Source of the DNA: Bacteroidales bacterium
Lineage (GTDB): Bacteria; Bacteroidota; Bacteroidia; Bacteroidales; UBA10428
Assembly (NCBI GenBank): GCA_016929525.1
Contig: JAFGIP010000022.1
Location: 1 to 55,715, forward strand
Direction: 5' to 3'
DNA: 55,715 nt
Each line of letters begins with the position of its first letter. The first letter of the stretch is position 1. The notes beneath the pieces were generated by a model. The model searched no databases. It saw only the letters and a program-made list of their open reading frames with translations, and was not told the origin of the DNA. Position numbers and translations under genes: made by a program. Below are positions 25,061-34,056 of the stretch, in pieces.

Positions 25061-26431
25061 ATGAATATTACCAGGGAAAATATCGATGAATTAAATGCTG
25101 TTTTATCAGTAAAACTTGAAAAGAATGATTATGAAGAAAGGGTGAATAAAACCCTTAAGGATTACAGAAAAAAAGCCAGAATTGATGGTTTCAGGCCCGG
25201 AATGGTACCCTTTGGTCTTATTAACAAAATGTATAGAAAACCTGTATTAATTGAGGAGGTAAATAAACTGGTATCCGAATCTGTTTCAAAATTTCAGCTT
25301 GAAGAAAAACTAAATATTCTCGGAGATCCAATTCCGCACGAAGTGGATGAAAATAAGATTGACTGGGATAACGATACGGAATTTGAATTTAAGTTTGATT
25401 TGGGAATGGCTCCCGATACTGAAATAAAAATTACCGGAAAAGATAAAATCCCATTTTACAATATTAAAACAGATAATAAGCTGATTGATAAATATGTAGA
25501 GAATTACTGTCAGCGTTTAGGTGAGATGATAAGTGTCGATAAGGCTTCTGATAAAGATCTGATCAAAGCATCTCTGGTAGAACTGGACGACACTGGTGCC
25601 CCTAAAGAAAACGGAATATCCGTTGATGAAGCAACTTTATCGATTGAAGTAATAAAAGATGAGTCTGTTAAAAAGAGCTTCATTGGAATTAAAAAGGGTG
25701 ATACACAAAATATAGATATCCGGAAAGCATACCCAAGTGATGCAGAATTATCCGGTTTATTAAAGATAGATAAAGCCAGGCTGGAAGATATATCAAACAA
25801 TTTTTCAGTAACCATTAAAGAAATATCTCAGTTCAAAAATGCTGAAGTTAACCAGAAAATGTTCGATAAAATATACGGTGAAGGAAATGTAAAATCCGAA
25901 AAAGAATTTCGCGAACGAATTGCAGAAGATGCAAAGCCTGCCCTTAGTCAGGAAAGTGATTACAGGTTTAGTCTTGATGTAAAGGATATTTTGGTTAAAA
26001 AATTTAAAAATAAATTACCATCAGAGTTCTTGAAGCGATGGCTATTTCTTATCAATAAAGGGGAATATACAAAAGAACAGATAGAAAATGACTATGATCA
26101 TTTTGAAGAAGATCTGAAATGGCAATTAATCAAAGACCAGATAATAAAAGAAAATCAGTTGGTTGTTACAGACGAGGATTTGGAAAAAGGAGCGAAAGAA
26201 GTGGCACGCGCTCAGTTCAGACAGTATGGTATGAATAATGTCCCCGATGAGCATCTCGCAGAATTCTCAAAAAAGATACTCGAGAATACCGAAGAAAAGA
26301 ATAAGATAAGGACCAGGGCAGCTGAAGAAAAGGTAATAGCCTTTTTAAAAGACACAGTAAAAATCGATGAAAAAGAAATTAACATAGATAAGTTCAATAA
26401 ACTTTTTGAAGATAAAAAAAGCAGAAAATAA
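25061..26431 (+). CDS. tig: Trigger factor (ribosome-associated chaperone)
   Basis: A chaperone and peptidyl-prolyl isomerase that binds nascent chains at the ribosome exit. The ribosome-binding domain shows YRKKARIDGFRPGMVPFGLI (the GFRxGxxP signature), followed by a PPIase-like region and a long helical C-terminal domain with EYTKEQIENDYDHFEEDLKW. The ATG at 25061 (MNITREN, 456 residues) is preferred because trigger factors of this phylum begin MNI/MNV. In-frame ATG (25052) and TTG (25043) codons lie just upstream. It leads the conserved tig-clpP-clpX order, with a 151-base gap to clpP. Confidence 0.95.
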   Translation: MNITRENIDELNAVLSVKLEKNDYEERVNKTLKDYRKKARIDGFRPGMVPFGLINKMYRKPVLIEEVNKLVSESVSKFQLEEKLNILGDPIPHEVDENKIDWDNDTEFEFKFDLGMAPDTEIKITGKDKIPFYNIKTDNKLIDKYVENYCQRLGEMISVDKASDKDLIKASLVELDDTGAPKENGISVDEATLSIEVIKDESVKKSFIGIKKGDTQNIDIRKAYPSDAELSGLLKIDKARLEDISNNFSVTIKEISQFKNAEVNQKMFDKIYGEGNVKSEKEFRERIAEDAKPALSQESDYRFSLDVKDILVKKFKNKLPSEFLKRWLFLINKGEYTKEQIENDYDHFEEDLKWQLIKDQIIKENQLVVTDEDLEKGAKEVARAQFRQYGMNNVPDEHLAEFSKKILENTEEKNKIRTRAAEEKVIAFLKDTVKIDEKEINIDKFNKLFEDKKSRK

Positions 26432-26582
26432 ATTTTTGCCGGTCAAAAAAGCAACTTTTTAAGATGTTAATCATCTGATTTTGTAATTCGGTTTATCAAA
26501 GCTGTATTCTCCTTCAAGTGAGTAAAATAATTTTCAGCGTAGGAAAATTATACTAACTTTACAAAGCCTAATAAGTAAACAT

Positions 26583-27263
26583 ATGGCAGATATTAGAGAT
26601 TTTGAAAAATTTGCTGCTGACCGAAAAGGTATAAGCAGCATCACGCTGCAAAAAATAACTTCAGCATATAATAATAGTTATATCTCCCCAACTATTATTG
26701 AAGAACGCCAGCTGAATGTAGCATCTATGGATGTGTTTTCCAGACTGATGATGGACCGTATCATTTTTCTCGGATTACCAATTGATGACTATGTCGCCAA
26801 TGTTATTCAGGCACAATTGTTATATCTCGACTCGAATGAACCGGGGAAGGATATTCAGATATATTTTAATTCACCTGGTGGTTCCGTGCATGCCGGGCTT
26901 GGCATATACGACACCATGCAGTATATAACTTCTGATATAGCCACTATCTGCACCGGTATGGCTGCTTCTATGGCTGCCGTATTACTTTGTGCCGGTGAAA
27001 AAGGTAAAAGATCTGCTTTAAAGCATTCAAGAGTAATGATTCATCAACCAATGGGCGGTGCCCAGGGGCAAGCGGCGGATATTGAAATAACTGCCAGAGA
27101 AATACTGAAACTACGAACTGAACTTTACAAAATTATTGCTGAACATAGTGGTAATCCATTTGATAAGGTCGAAAAAGATTCCGATCGTGATTATTGGATG
27201 ACTGCTGAAGAAGCCATGAAATACGGCATGGTAGATGAAGTACTTAAACGTTCAAAAAAATAA
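26583..27263 (+). CDS. clpP: ATP-dependent Clp protease proteolytic subunit
   Basis: A 226-residue serine protease that forms the barrel of ClpXP/ClpAP. Catalytic Ser129 lies in [16 protein letters not shown], His154 in [14 protein letters not shown], and the acidic residue in [20 protein letters not shown]. The N-terminal 30-40 residues are longer than in E. coli and are likely a removable propeptide or the phylum's usual extension. It is followed by clpX after 11 bases, so the two are co-transcribed. Confidence 0.98.
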   Translation: MADIRDFEKFAADRKGISSITLQKITSAYNNSYISPTIIEERQLNVASMDVFSRLMMDRIIFLGLPIDDYVANVIQAQLLYLDSNEPGKDIQIYFNSPGGSVHAGLGIYDTMQYITSDIATICTGMAASMAAVLLCAGEKGKRSALKHSRVMIHQPMGGAQGQAADIEITAREILKLRTELYKIIAEHSGNPFDKVEKDSDRDYWMTAEEAMKYGMVDEVLKRSKK

Positions 27264-27274
27264 TAAATTGTCCT

Positions 27275-28495
27275 ATGGACAGATGTTCATTTTGTGGTAG
27301 AGAAAAACGCGATACAAACCTGCTTATTGCCGGTATATCGGGACATATCTGTGACAACTGTATTGAACAGGCGTACGAGATTGTTCAGGAAGAACTGAAA
27401 AAATCCGGCGATTTCGATATCAATACCATTCAACTCGTTAAACCTTCAGAAATCAAAGCTTCTCTCGATCAGTATGTAATTGGTCAGGATCAGGCAAAAA
27501 AATACCTTTCTGTAGCAGTTTATAATCACTATAAGCGACTAATGCATTCGCACAGAAAAGATGAAGAGGTTGAAATTGAAAAATCGAATATAATTCTGGT
27601 CGGTGAAACAGGCACCGGGAAAACATTACTGGCAAGAACTATAGCCAGATTACTGAATGTTCCTTTTACAATTGTCGATGCAACTGTCCTGACCGAAGCC
27701 GGATATGTTGGTGAAGATATTGAAAGTATCCTGACAAGACTTTTACAGGTAGCCGATTATAATGTCGAGGCAGCAGAAAAAGGAATAGTCTTTATCGATG
27801 AAATAGATAAAATAGCACGTAAATCAGACAACCCCTCAATCACTCGCGATGTATCCGGTGAAGGAGTTCAGCAGGGCCTCCTGAAATTACTTGAGGGGTC
27901 TGTGATCAACGTTCCCCCGCAGGGAGGACGTAAACACCCCGATCAGAAAATGATACCTGTGGATACACGGAACATATTATTCATCTGTGGCGGAGCATTC
28001 GATGGTATAGAAAAAAAGATTGGGCACAGATTGAATACAAAGGTTGTAGGTTACAGCTCAGTAAAAAATACCGAGAAAGTCGATCGGGAAAACTTACTTC
28101 AGTACATTGCCCCTCAGGATTTGAAAGCATACGGAATGATTCCCGAGATCATTGGCCGCCTGCCGGTATTAACGTATTTGCACCCTTTAGACAGGAATAC
28201 CTTGCGACAAATACTTACTGAACCTAAAAATTCTATTATCAAACAGTATATAAAACTGTTCGATATGGATGGTATCAAGCTAACATTTAAAGACAGTACG
28301 CTTGATTATATTGTAGATAAAGCCATAGAATTTAAACTCGGCGCCCGCGGATTACGTTCTATTTGTGAGGCAATAATGATGGATGCAATGTTTGAACTGC
28401 CTTCAAAAGGGGTTAAAGAAGAAATGGTGATAACAAAAAAATATGCGGCAGAAAAACTTGAAAAGCAGGATATTAAACGACTGAAGGTTGCATAG
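27275..28495 (+). CDS. clpX: ATP-dependent Clp protease ATP-binding subunit ClpX
   Basis: A 406-residue AAA+ unfoldase that feeds substrates to ClpP. The N-terminal zinc finger has Cys4, Cys7, Cys26 and Cys29. Walker A is [11 protein letters not shown], the substrate-gripping pore loop is GYVGED, Walker B is [13 protein letters not shown], and sensor segments GLLKLLEGS and [11 protein letters not shown] are present. The overall length is normal. Its stop lies just before the trp leader promoter, so the trp operon starts immediately downstream. Confidence 0.98.
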   Translation: MDRCSFCGREKRDTNLLIAGISGHICDNCIEQAYEIVQEELKKSGDFDINTIQLVKPSEIKASLDQYVIGQDQAKKYLSVAVYNHYKRLMHSHRKDEEVEIEKSNIILVGETGTGKTLLARTIARLLNVPFTIVDATVLTEAGYVGEDIESILTRLLQVADYNVEAAEKGIVFIDEIDKIARKSDNPSITRDVSGEGVQQGLLKLLEGSVINVPPQGGRKHPDQKMIPVDTRNILFICGGAFDGIEKKIGHRLNTKVVGYSSVKNTEKVDRENLLQYIAPQDLKAYGMIPEIIGRLPVLTYLHPLDRNTLRQILTEPKNSIIKQYIKLFDMDGIKLTFKDSTLDYIVDKAIEFKLGARGLRSICEAIMMDAMFELPSKGVKEEMVITKKYAAEKLEKQDIKRLKVA

Positions 28496-28497
28496 CA

Positions 28498-28530
28498 TTT
28501 GTTTTATTGAAAAACTATAGCATATATTTG
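28498..28530 (+). promoter_or_regulatory. Promoter of the trp operon
   Basis: TTTG (28498-28501) and TATATTTG (28523-28530) match the two Bacteroidota boxes with a 21-base spacer, slightly longer than ideal. Transcription would start a few bases downstream, 10-15 bases before the leader peptide ATG at 28549. Confidence 0.65.
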
Positions 28531-28548
28531 CAAAGAAATCAAACTAAA

Positions 28549-28608
28549 ATGAAAAAGATTCTTTTTACAAACTGGTGGTGGTGGCTCCGAATTCTTGCGA
28601 ATCCGTGA
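28549..28608 (+). CDS. trpL: trp operon leader peptide
   Basis: A 19-codon frame encodes MKKILFTNWWWWLRILANP. Four consecutive TGG codons (28573-28584) in such a short peptide, directly ahead of trpE, identify it as a tryptophan-sensing leader peptide. In ribosome-mediated attenuation the ribosome stalls on these codons when charged tRNA-Trp is scarce. The stop codon (28606-28608) lies inside the 5' arm of the antiterminator, so a ribosome finishing the peptide would mask it. The frame is too short to be found by standard gene callers. Confidence 0.93.
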   Translation: MKKILFTNWWWWLRILANP

Positions 28609-28665
28609 GGTAAGATCCATTTTGTAAAAATCAAAGATACAAAAGCGGCCTATCGTAACTCACGG
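28603..28665 (+). promoter_or_regulatory. trp antiterminator pairing (regions 2:3)
   Basis: CCGTGAGGTAAGAT (28603-28616) can pair with ATCGTAACTCACGG (28652-28665), 12 of 14 positions complementary with a 7-bp uninterrupted core CCGTGAG/CTCACGG. This pairing uses part of the terminator's 5' arm, its loop and the first bases of its 3' arm, so the two structures exclude each other. Confidence 0.85.
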
Positions 28666-28682
28666 TAGGCCGCTTCTGATTT
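28643..28682 (+). terminator. trp attenuator terminator (regions 3:4)
   Basis: A 13-bp stem AAGCGGCCTATCG/CGGTAGGCCGCTT (28643-28655 and 28663-28675, one G-U pair) encloses the loop TAACTCA. The following tract, CTGATTTATG, is only moderately T-rich, so termination may be incomplete. It lies 50 bases before trpE. Confidence 0.88.
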
Positions 28683-28732
28683 ATGTCTGCGAGTAAATCT
28701 AACCCATTTTGTGCAATGAAACCATACTGACA

Positions 28733-30139
28733 ATGAAGAAACATAAGATCAAATTAATAACGAAAAGGGTACTTGCTGATGTTGTGACACCTGTAAGCAT
28801 CTATATCAGGGCCAGGGAGTCATTCCCTAAATCATTCCTTCTGGAGAGCTCCGATTATCATGGACATGAAAACAGCTATTCTTTCATCTGCCTTGATCCC
28901 GTTGCAACTTTTATGGTTGACTCGGGGAGCTACTATGAGGAATGGCCTGATGGTACCAATGATAAAGGCAAGCTTGAAAATATTCATGATTTCCGGGACA
29001 GATTCGATAGTTTTATTCGCTCATTCGAAGTAGCAGAAGGAGATTCAAGCCTGGTAAACGGAATATTCGGATATTCTTCTTACGATGCAGTCCAGTATTT
29101 TGAGACTATAAAATTCCATAGTCCTGTTAAAGAAGAATACAATATACCGGATCTTCAGTATAATTTCTTTCGTCACATAATTGCCATAAATCACTTTAAT
29201 AACGACCTGACCTTACTGGAGAATCTCTTTGATGGCCAGAAGAGCGAAATTGAAAAAATTCAGGAATTGATTTTCAAGATCGGTGTTATTGAACCTGATA
29301 AGTTTATACCTTCAGAAAAGGAGAAATCGAATATAACCGATGAAGAGTATATGCAAATGGTGACTTACGGCAAAAAACATTGTCAACGTGGTGATGTTTT
29401 TCAGATTGTTTTATCACGTCAATTCTCACAACCTTATTCAGGAGATGATTTCAATCTGTACCGGGCACTTCGATCAGTAAATCCTTCCCCATACCTTTTT
29501 TACTTCGATTATGGTGATTTTTGCATATTTGGCTCATCACCTGAAGCACAACTGAAGATAGAAAACGGAAGAGCCGTTATTAATCCGATAGCCGGCACTT
29601 TTAAACGTACCGGTGACGATGTAAAAGATAATGAGCTGGCCATACAGCTTTGTGCTGATCCAAAGGAGAATGCAGAACACGTAATGCTTGTCGATCTTGC
29701 ACGTAACGACCTTAGTCGCCATGGAACAGATGTGCATGTTGATAAATATCGAGAAGTACAGTTCTACTCTCATGTTATTCACCTGGTCTCTACAGTTTCG
29801 GGTCAGCTCAATGAACCATCCAAAGTTGTGGATATGATGATGGCTACTTTCCCCGCAGGAACTCTATCAGGAGCTCCTAAATATAAAGCCATGGAGCTGA
29901 TAGATAAATATGAAAATCAAAACAGAAGCTATTATGGAGGGGCAATAGGCTTTATCGATCTGCAATACAATCTGAACCATGCTATTATGATCAGAACATT
30001 CCTGAGTAAGAATAATACACTATTCTACCAGGCAGGTGCAGGAATTGTTTCAGAATCAAAAGAAGAGAATGAATTGCAGGAAGTAAATAATAAACTCGGG
30101 GCATTAAAAAAAGCAATTAACCTGGCTAAAGAAATATAA
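28733..30139 (+). CDS. trpE: Anthranilate synthase component I
   Basis: Converts chorismate to anthranilate with ammonia from TrpG, the first committed step to tryptophan. From ATG 28733 the protein has 468 residues. The N-terminal domain carries SFLLESSD, matching the LLES feedback-inhibition element that binds tryptophan. The catalytic domain shows GDVFQIVLSRQFS, INPIAGTFKR, DLARNDLSRHG, FPAGTLSGAPKYKAMELID and YYGGAIGF. A longer frame from a TTG at 28709 is unlikely. It is first in the operon after the attenuator and ends two bases before trpG. It contains a single Trp codon, in keeping with economy in tryptophan biosynthetic enzymes. Confidence 0.97.
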   Translation: MKKHKIKLITKRVLADVVTPVSIYIRARESFPKSFLLESSDYHGHENSYSFICLDPVATFMVDSGSYYEEWPDGTNDKGKLENIHDFRDRFDSFIRSFEVAEGDSSLVNGIFGYSSYDAVQYFETIKFHSPVKEEYNIPDLQYNFFRHIIAINHFNNDLTLLENLFDGQKSEIEKIQELIFKIGVIEPDKFIPSEKEKSNITDEEYMQMVTYGKKHCQRGDVFQIVLSRQFSQPYSGDDFNLYRALRSVNPSPYLFYFDYGDFCIFGSSPEAQLKIENGRAVINPIAGTFKRTGDDVKDNELAIQLCADPKENAEHVMLVDLARNDLSRHGTDVHVDKYREVQFYSHVIHLVSTVSGQLNEPSKVVDMMMATFPAGTLSGAPKYKAMELIDKYENQNRSYYGGAIGFIDLQYNLNHAIMIRTFLSKNNTLFYQAGAGIVSESKEENELQEVNNKLGALKKAINLAKEI

Positions 30140-30141
30140 CA

Positions 30142-30714
30142 ATGAGAAAAATATTAGTAATAGACAATTACGATTCCTTCACATATAACCTTGTTCATTA
30201 TGTGAAAAACCTGACAGAGGATACTGTTGATGTATACAGAAACGACCAGATTGACATTGAAAAAATAAATGAATATGATAAGATCCTGCTATCGCCCGGA
30301 CCCGGAATTCCGATTGAAGCCGGTATTTGTCTCGACCTTATAAAAAAGTATTATATGATAAAAAGTATTCTTGGAGTCTGTTTGGGACATCAGGCAATAG
30401 GAGAAGCGTTTGGTGGCAGTCTGATCAACCTGGATAAAGTATATCATGGTGTCTCAACCCCTGTAGATATACTTACACCGGAAGACAGACTTTATGAAGG
30501 CATCCCTGGCAGATTTATGGTCGGAAGATATCATTCATGGGTGGTATCGCGGAATGATCTCCCCGACTGTTTCAAAATAAACAGCCTCGATGAACATGGA
30601 ATGATTATGGGAATTAGTCATAAAGAATATGATGTAAAAGGCGTACAGTATCATCCCGAATCGGTGCTTACAGAACATGGATTGAAGATCGTTGAGAACT
30701 GGCTGAAGAAATAG
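30142..30714 (+). CDS. trpG: Anthranilate synthase component II (glutamine amidotransferase)
   Basis: A 190-residue class I glutamine amidotransferase that releases ammonia from glutamine for TrpE. The nucleophile is Cys80 in LGVCLGHQAIGEAFGG, with His171 and Glu173 in GVQYHPESVLTEHG. The oxyanion-related SPGPGIP motif is present. The HGVST segment after the nucleophile region is usual for TrpG/PabA. It starts immediately after trpE and could also serve para-aminobenzoate synthesis, as TrpG does in some bacteria. Confidence 0.97.
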   Translation: MRKILVIDNYDSFTYNLVHYVKNLTEDTVDVYRNDQIDIEKINEYDKILLSPGPGIPIEAGICLDLIKKYYMIKSILGVCLGHQAIGEAFGGSLINLDKVYHGVSTPVDILTPEDRLYEGIPGRFMVGRYHSWVVSRNDLPDCFKINSLDEHGMIMGISHKEYDVKGVQYHPESVLTEHGLKIVENWLKK

Positions 30715-30726
30715 TTATTCATTTAT

Positions 30727-31503
30727 ATGAAATATACGTTCGGACATACAACTCTGGCTGCAGAAAGACTTCGGAGGATAGCTGAGTTTTTTAACCCATA
30801 CTCGTCCAGGTTTATCTTATCAGGTGTGAATGATAAAATTATATCGGCCTGTGATATGGGTTGCGGACCAGGCTATTCAACAGAAATGCTTTATGAAGCA
30901 ACAAAAGCCAATAGTATTACCGGATTAGATTTTTCCGAAGACTTTATTTGTATAGCTAAGGAAAAATACAATGATTTTATTTTTCAGAAACAAGATGTTA
31001 CCAAAAATTTGGGTGTTCATAAATATGATCTTATTTATTCGAGATTTTTACTTTCTCATATCCCTGACATCTCATCTGCAATAAATACCTGGAAAAATTC
31101 ATTAACAAAAAATGGAAAAATCTTCATTGATGAACTGGAAGACATTAATACTGAAGTTCCGGTTTTTAAAAAATATCTGCAAATTAGCGGCTCTTTGGTA
31201 AAATCGCAGGATGCAGAATTATTTGTCGGGAAGAAAATGGATTCGGCAATTAAAAGTTATAACGTTGAAAATAATTATAGCGAAGTTATTAAAGTCCCTG
31301 ATCGTCAGGCATCGGCCTGGTTTTATCCAAATGCTGCAGGTATATGGTCAGAATCGGAAGTAGTAAATAATATTATCGGCAGATCTGAAATACTGCAAAT
31401 ACAAAAAAAGTTGCTGGAACTGATGGATAATGAGAGTAAGGAAAGCCGGATAACCTGGAAAATGAAAAGAATAATAATATTTAACAAAATAACCAAACCT
31501 TAA
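30727..31503 (+). CDS. Class I SAM-dependent methyltransferase within the trp operon
   Basis: A 258-residue protein with the Rossmann methyltransferase motif I (ACDMGCGPGYSTEML), an acidic residue at the end of strand 2 (ITGLDFSEDFI), and motif IV-like YDLIYSRFLLSHIPD. The C-terminal part (SAWFYPNAAGIWSESEV) would hold substrate-specific elements. It lies 12 bases after trpG and its stop is one base before the trpD ATG, so it is transcribed and probably translated with the trp genes. Methyltransferases are not part of tryptophan synthesis, so the substrate is unknown; an anthranilate- or indole-related metabolite is a guess from position. It has four Trp codons, unlike the Trp-poor genes that follow it. 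Confidence 0.85.
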   Translation: MKYTFGHTTLAAERLRRIAEFFNPYSSRFILSGVNDKIISACDMGCGPGYSTEMLYEATKANSITGLDFSEDFICIAKEKYNDFIFQKQDVTKNLGVHKYDLIYSRFLLSHIPDISSAINTWKNSLTKNGKIFIDELEDINTEVPVFKKYLQISGSLVKSQDAELFVGKKMDSAIKSYNVENNYSEVIKVPDRQASAWFYPNAAGIWSESEVVNNIIGRSEILQIQKKLLELMDNESKESRITWKMKRIIIFNKITKP

Positions 31504-31504
31504 A

Positions 31505-32497
31505 ATGAAAGAAATATTAATCTATCTGTTCGATAAGAATATCCTTAAGCAGGAGGAAGCTAAAAACATCCTCACTGAAATAGGACAAGGAAAATATTCT
31601 GAATCTGAAATGGCATCCTTTCTTACTGTATACCTGATGAGAAAGATTGCACCGCAGGAGCTTGCAGGTTTTAGAGAAGCATTACTCGACCTTTGTATAC
31701 CAGTCGATTTATCGGAATATAATACAATTGATGTTTGTGGTACCGGTGGCGATGAAAAGAATACTTTCAATATTTCTACGCTTACTTCTTTTGTATTGGC
31801 CGGAGTGGGTGTTAAAGTAGCAAAACATGGCAACTACGGGGTATCCTCCCCTTGTGGTTCATCGAATATACTTGAGCATTTCGGTTATAAGTTTTCAAAT
31901 GATCAGGGTAAAATTAAGAAGGAAATTGATGTAGCAAATATCTGCTATTTGCATGCTCCTTTCTTTCATCCTGCCATGAAACATGTAGGTCCGGTTAGAA
32001 AATCGCTGAGAGTAAAGACTTTCTTCAACATGTTGGGACCAATGGTAAATCCGGCAAAGCCTGAGAACCAGATTGTCGGCGTTTTTAATGAAGAAGTTCA
32101 GGAGCTATACAACCAGGTATATACTAAGTTAGGTGTTAATTATTTTATTCTTTACAGTAAGGATGGCTACGACGAAATTTCGCTAACTGACAATTTCAGG
32201 GCACTGTCTGCAAAAGAAGATAAAACGTACAGCCCCGAAGATATTGGCCTGTCAAAAGTAAAACCGGAAGAATTATCAGGAGGAAAATCAGTAGAAGAAT
32301 CAGTAAAAATATTTGCAGATATCCTTGAAGGCAATGGAACAAAAGCACAGGTTTCAGCAACACTAGCTAATTCCGCATTTGCTTTAAAATGTATTTCACC
32401 CGAGAAATCAATCGAGGAATGTATTCAGACTGGAAAGGAATCTTTAGAGAGTAAAAGAGCACTTGGTGCACTGAAAAAATTAATTTCTTTACAATAG
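31505..32497 (+). CDS. trpD: Anthranilate phosphoribosyltransferase
   Basis: Transfers phosphoribose from PRPP to anthranilate. The 330-residue protein contains VCGTGGDEKNTFNIST (the GTGGD PRPP loop), VKVAKHGNYGVSSPCGSSN (KHGN motif), and FFHPAMKHVGPVRKSL with the following LGPMVNPA. It is a stand-alone TrpD, not fused to TrpG. It contains no Trp residue. Translation is coupled to the preceding methyltransferase (one-base gap), and trpC follows after six bases. Confidence 0.97.
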   Translation: MKEILIYLFDKNILKQEEAKNILTEIGQGKYSESEMASFLTVYLMRKIAPQELAGFREALLDLCIPVDLSEYNTIDVCGTGGDEKNTFNISTLTSFVLAGVGVKVAKHGNYGVSSPCGSSNILEHFGYKFSNDQGKIKKEIDVANICYLHAPFFHPAMKHVGPVRKSLRVKTFFNMLGPMVNPAKPENQIVGVFNEEVQELYNQVYTKLGVNYFILYSKDGYDEISLTDNFRALSAKEDKTYSPEDIGLSKVKPEELSGGKSVEESVKIFADILEGNGTKAQVSATLANSAFALKCISPEKSIEECIQTGKESLESKRALGALKKLISLQ

Positions 32498-32503
32498 GTA
32501 GAA

Positions 32504-33286
32504 ATGTCGATATTAAATACAATAGTTGCGCATAAGAAGAAAGAAGTTGCCAGTACAAAAGAATTAATACCCATACCTGAACTGGAAAAGTTTGAATATT
32601 TCAATCGTAAAACTATAAGTTTTAAAGACCATATTATAGCTGAAGATAAAACCGGTATAATTGGCGAATTCAAACGTAAATCTCCGTCAAAAGGAATAAT
32701 AAACAATACGGCACGGGTTGAAGAAGTTACAAAGGGATATGCTCTGGCCGGAGCATCAGCATTGTCAGTGCTTACGGATTTTATTTTTTTCGGCGGTGTT
32801 GTCGATGATCTGAGAATTGCCCGTGCTGCAAACAAAATTCCTATATTAAGAAAGGAATTTATTATTGACGAATACCAGATTCTGGAAGCAAAAGCTATAG
32901 GGGCAGATGCTGTCTTACTGATTGCATCCATTCTTGAGATAAAAAAGGCTAAGGATCTGGCCAGAAAAGCCCATGATATTGGCTTGCAGGTACTCATGGA
33001 AATACATGACGAAAATGAACTTAGCAGGATTAACGAACATGTTGATGTGGTTGGAGTAAACAACCGCAACCTGGATACTTTTGTGGTCGATCTTCAACAC
33101 TCTGTCAGTTTATCAGAGATGATCCCGGATGGTTTTGTCAAGATCTCCGAAAGTGGTATCTCAAAACCTGAAGACATCTTATTTCTCAGACAGCATGGAT
33201 TCGATGGTTTCCTGATTGGGGAAAATTTTATGAAGAATGATGATCCCGTATTCGCATTTTCAGAATTTGTAAAAAAAAATATGTAA
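32504..33286 (+). CDS. trpC: Indole-3-glycerol phosphate synthase
   Basis: Closes the indole ring from CdRP by decarboxylation and dehydration. The 260-residue TIM barrel shows IIGEFKRKSPSKG (catalytic Lys region), ALSVLTDFIFFGG, PILRKEFIIDEYQI, VGVNNRNLDTF and ISESGISKPEDI. It is not fused to TrpF. No Trp residue is present. A 128-base gap separates it from trpF, longer than other spacings in the operon, with no terminator visible. Confidence 0.97.
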   Translation: MSILNTIVAHKKKEVASTKELIPIPELEKFEYFNRKTISFKDHIIAEDKTGIIGEFKRKSPSKGIINNTARVEEVTKGYALAGASALSVLTDFIFFGGVVDDLRIARAANKIPILRKEFIIDEYQILEAKAIGADAVLLIASILEIKKAKDLARKAHDIGLQVLMEIHDENELSRINEHVDVVGVNNRNLDTFVVDLQHSVSLSEMIPDGFVKISESGISKPEDILFLRQHGFDGFLIGENFMKNDDPVFAFSEFVKKNM

Positions 33287-33414
33287 CCATATAATGATTA
33301 CTACTGCTCTGTATTTCTCTGTTTAAATCTGTGATCTTTGGTGTAAAAAATGACACAAAGAGTATGTGAGAAAATTAACGATGCATTACCGGGCATAAAA
33401 CGAAAAGAATTAAT

Positions 33415-34047
33415 ATGAAAGATGATCCTTTTAAAATAAAGGTGTGCGGGATGAAAGATCCTGAGAATATCAAACAATTGGTAAAGTTGAAACCGGATTA
33501 CATCGGATTTATTCTTTATCCTTATTCTAAGAGATATGTTGGCGATAATTTCAGGGTTGAAGTTAAATTTCCCGGGAATATTAGAAAAGTAGGTGTTACG
33601 GTTAATGCCTTATTTAATGATGTAGTACGTTGGGCAAATATATTAAAACTGGATTATGTGCAACTTCAAGGTGATGAGTCACCGGAATATTGCAGAGATC
33701 TGAAAGGATTTGATATTAATATAATTAAATCTTTCGGAATAAATGAATCATTTGATTTTTCTGTATTGAATGACTATATGGAGGTTTGCGAGTTTTTCCT
33801 GTTCGATACTAAAACACCATTGCATGGAGGTTCCGGTAAAAAATTCGAATGGGGAAAATTATCTGAATATGAGCTTCAGAAATTTTTTTTTCTGAGCGGG
33901 GGAATTGGTCCCGACGATGCCAGTAACATAAAAAAAAATAAAGACCTCCCGATAGAAGCCATCGATATAAACAGCAAATTTGAAACAGAACCTGCAATGA
34001 AGGATATTAATCTGTTAAAGAGTTTTATAAAAGAAATACGTGAATAA
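33415..34047 (+). CDS. trpF: Phosphoribosylanthranilate isomerase
   Basis: Catalyses the Amadori rearrangement of PRA to CdRP. The 210-residue barrel begins with IKVCGMKDPENI (catalytic Cys) and contains DYIGFILYPYSKRY, VGVTVNALFNDV, LDYVQLQGDESPEYC and LFDTKTPLHGGSGKKFEW (acid Asp). The ending FFLSGGIGPDDASNI is typical. The start ATG at 33415 opens directly on the family's N-terminus. It is followed by trpB after nine bases. Confidence 0.96.
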   Translation: MKDDPFKIKVCGMKDPENIKQLVKLKPDYIGFILYPYSKRYVGDNFRVEVKFPGNIRKVGVTVNALFNDVVRWANILKLDYVQLQGDESPEYCRDLKGFDINIIKSFGINESFDFSVLNDYMEVCEFFLFDTKTPLHGGSGKKFEWGKLSEYELQKFFFLSGGIGPDDASNIKKNKDLPIEAIDINSKFETEPAMKDINLLKSFIKEIRE

Positions 34048-34056
34048 TTTATTAAT

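Noticed and set aside
28496-28732. T-box or TRAP-type control of the trp operon
   Set aside because: No T-box sequence, specifier-loop architecture or repeated GAG/UAG triplets are seen; the leader peptide with Trp codons and alternate stems explains the region better.
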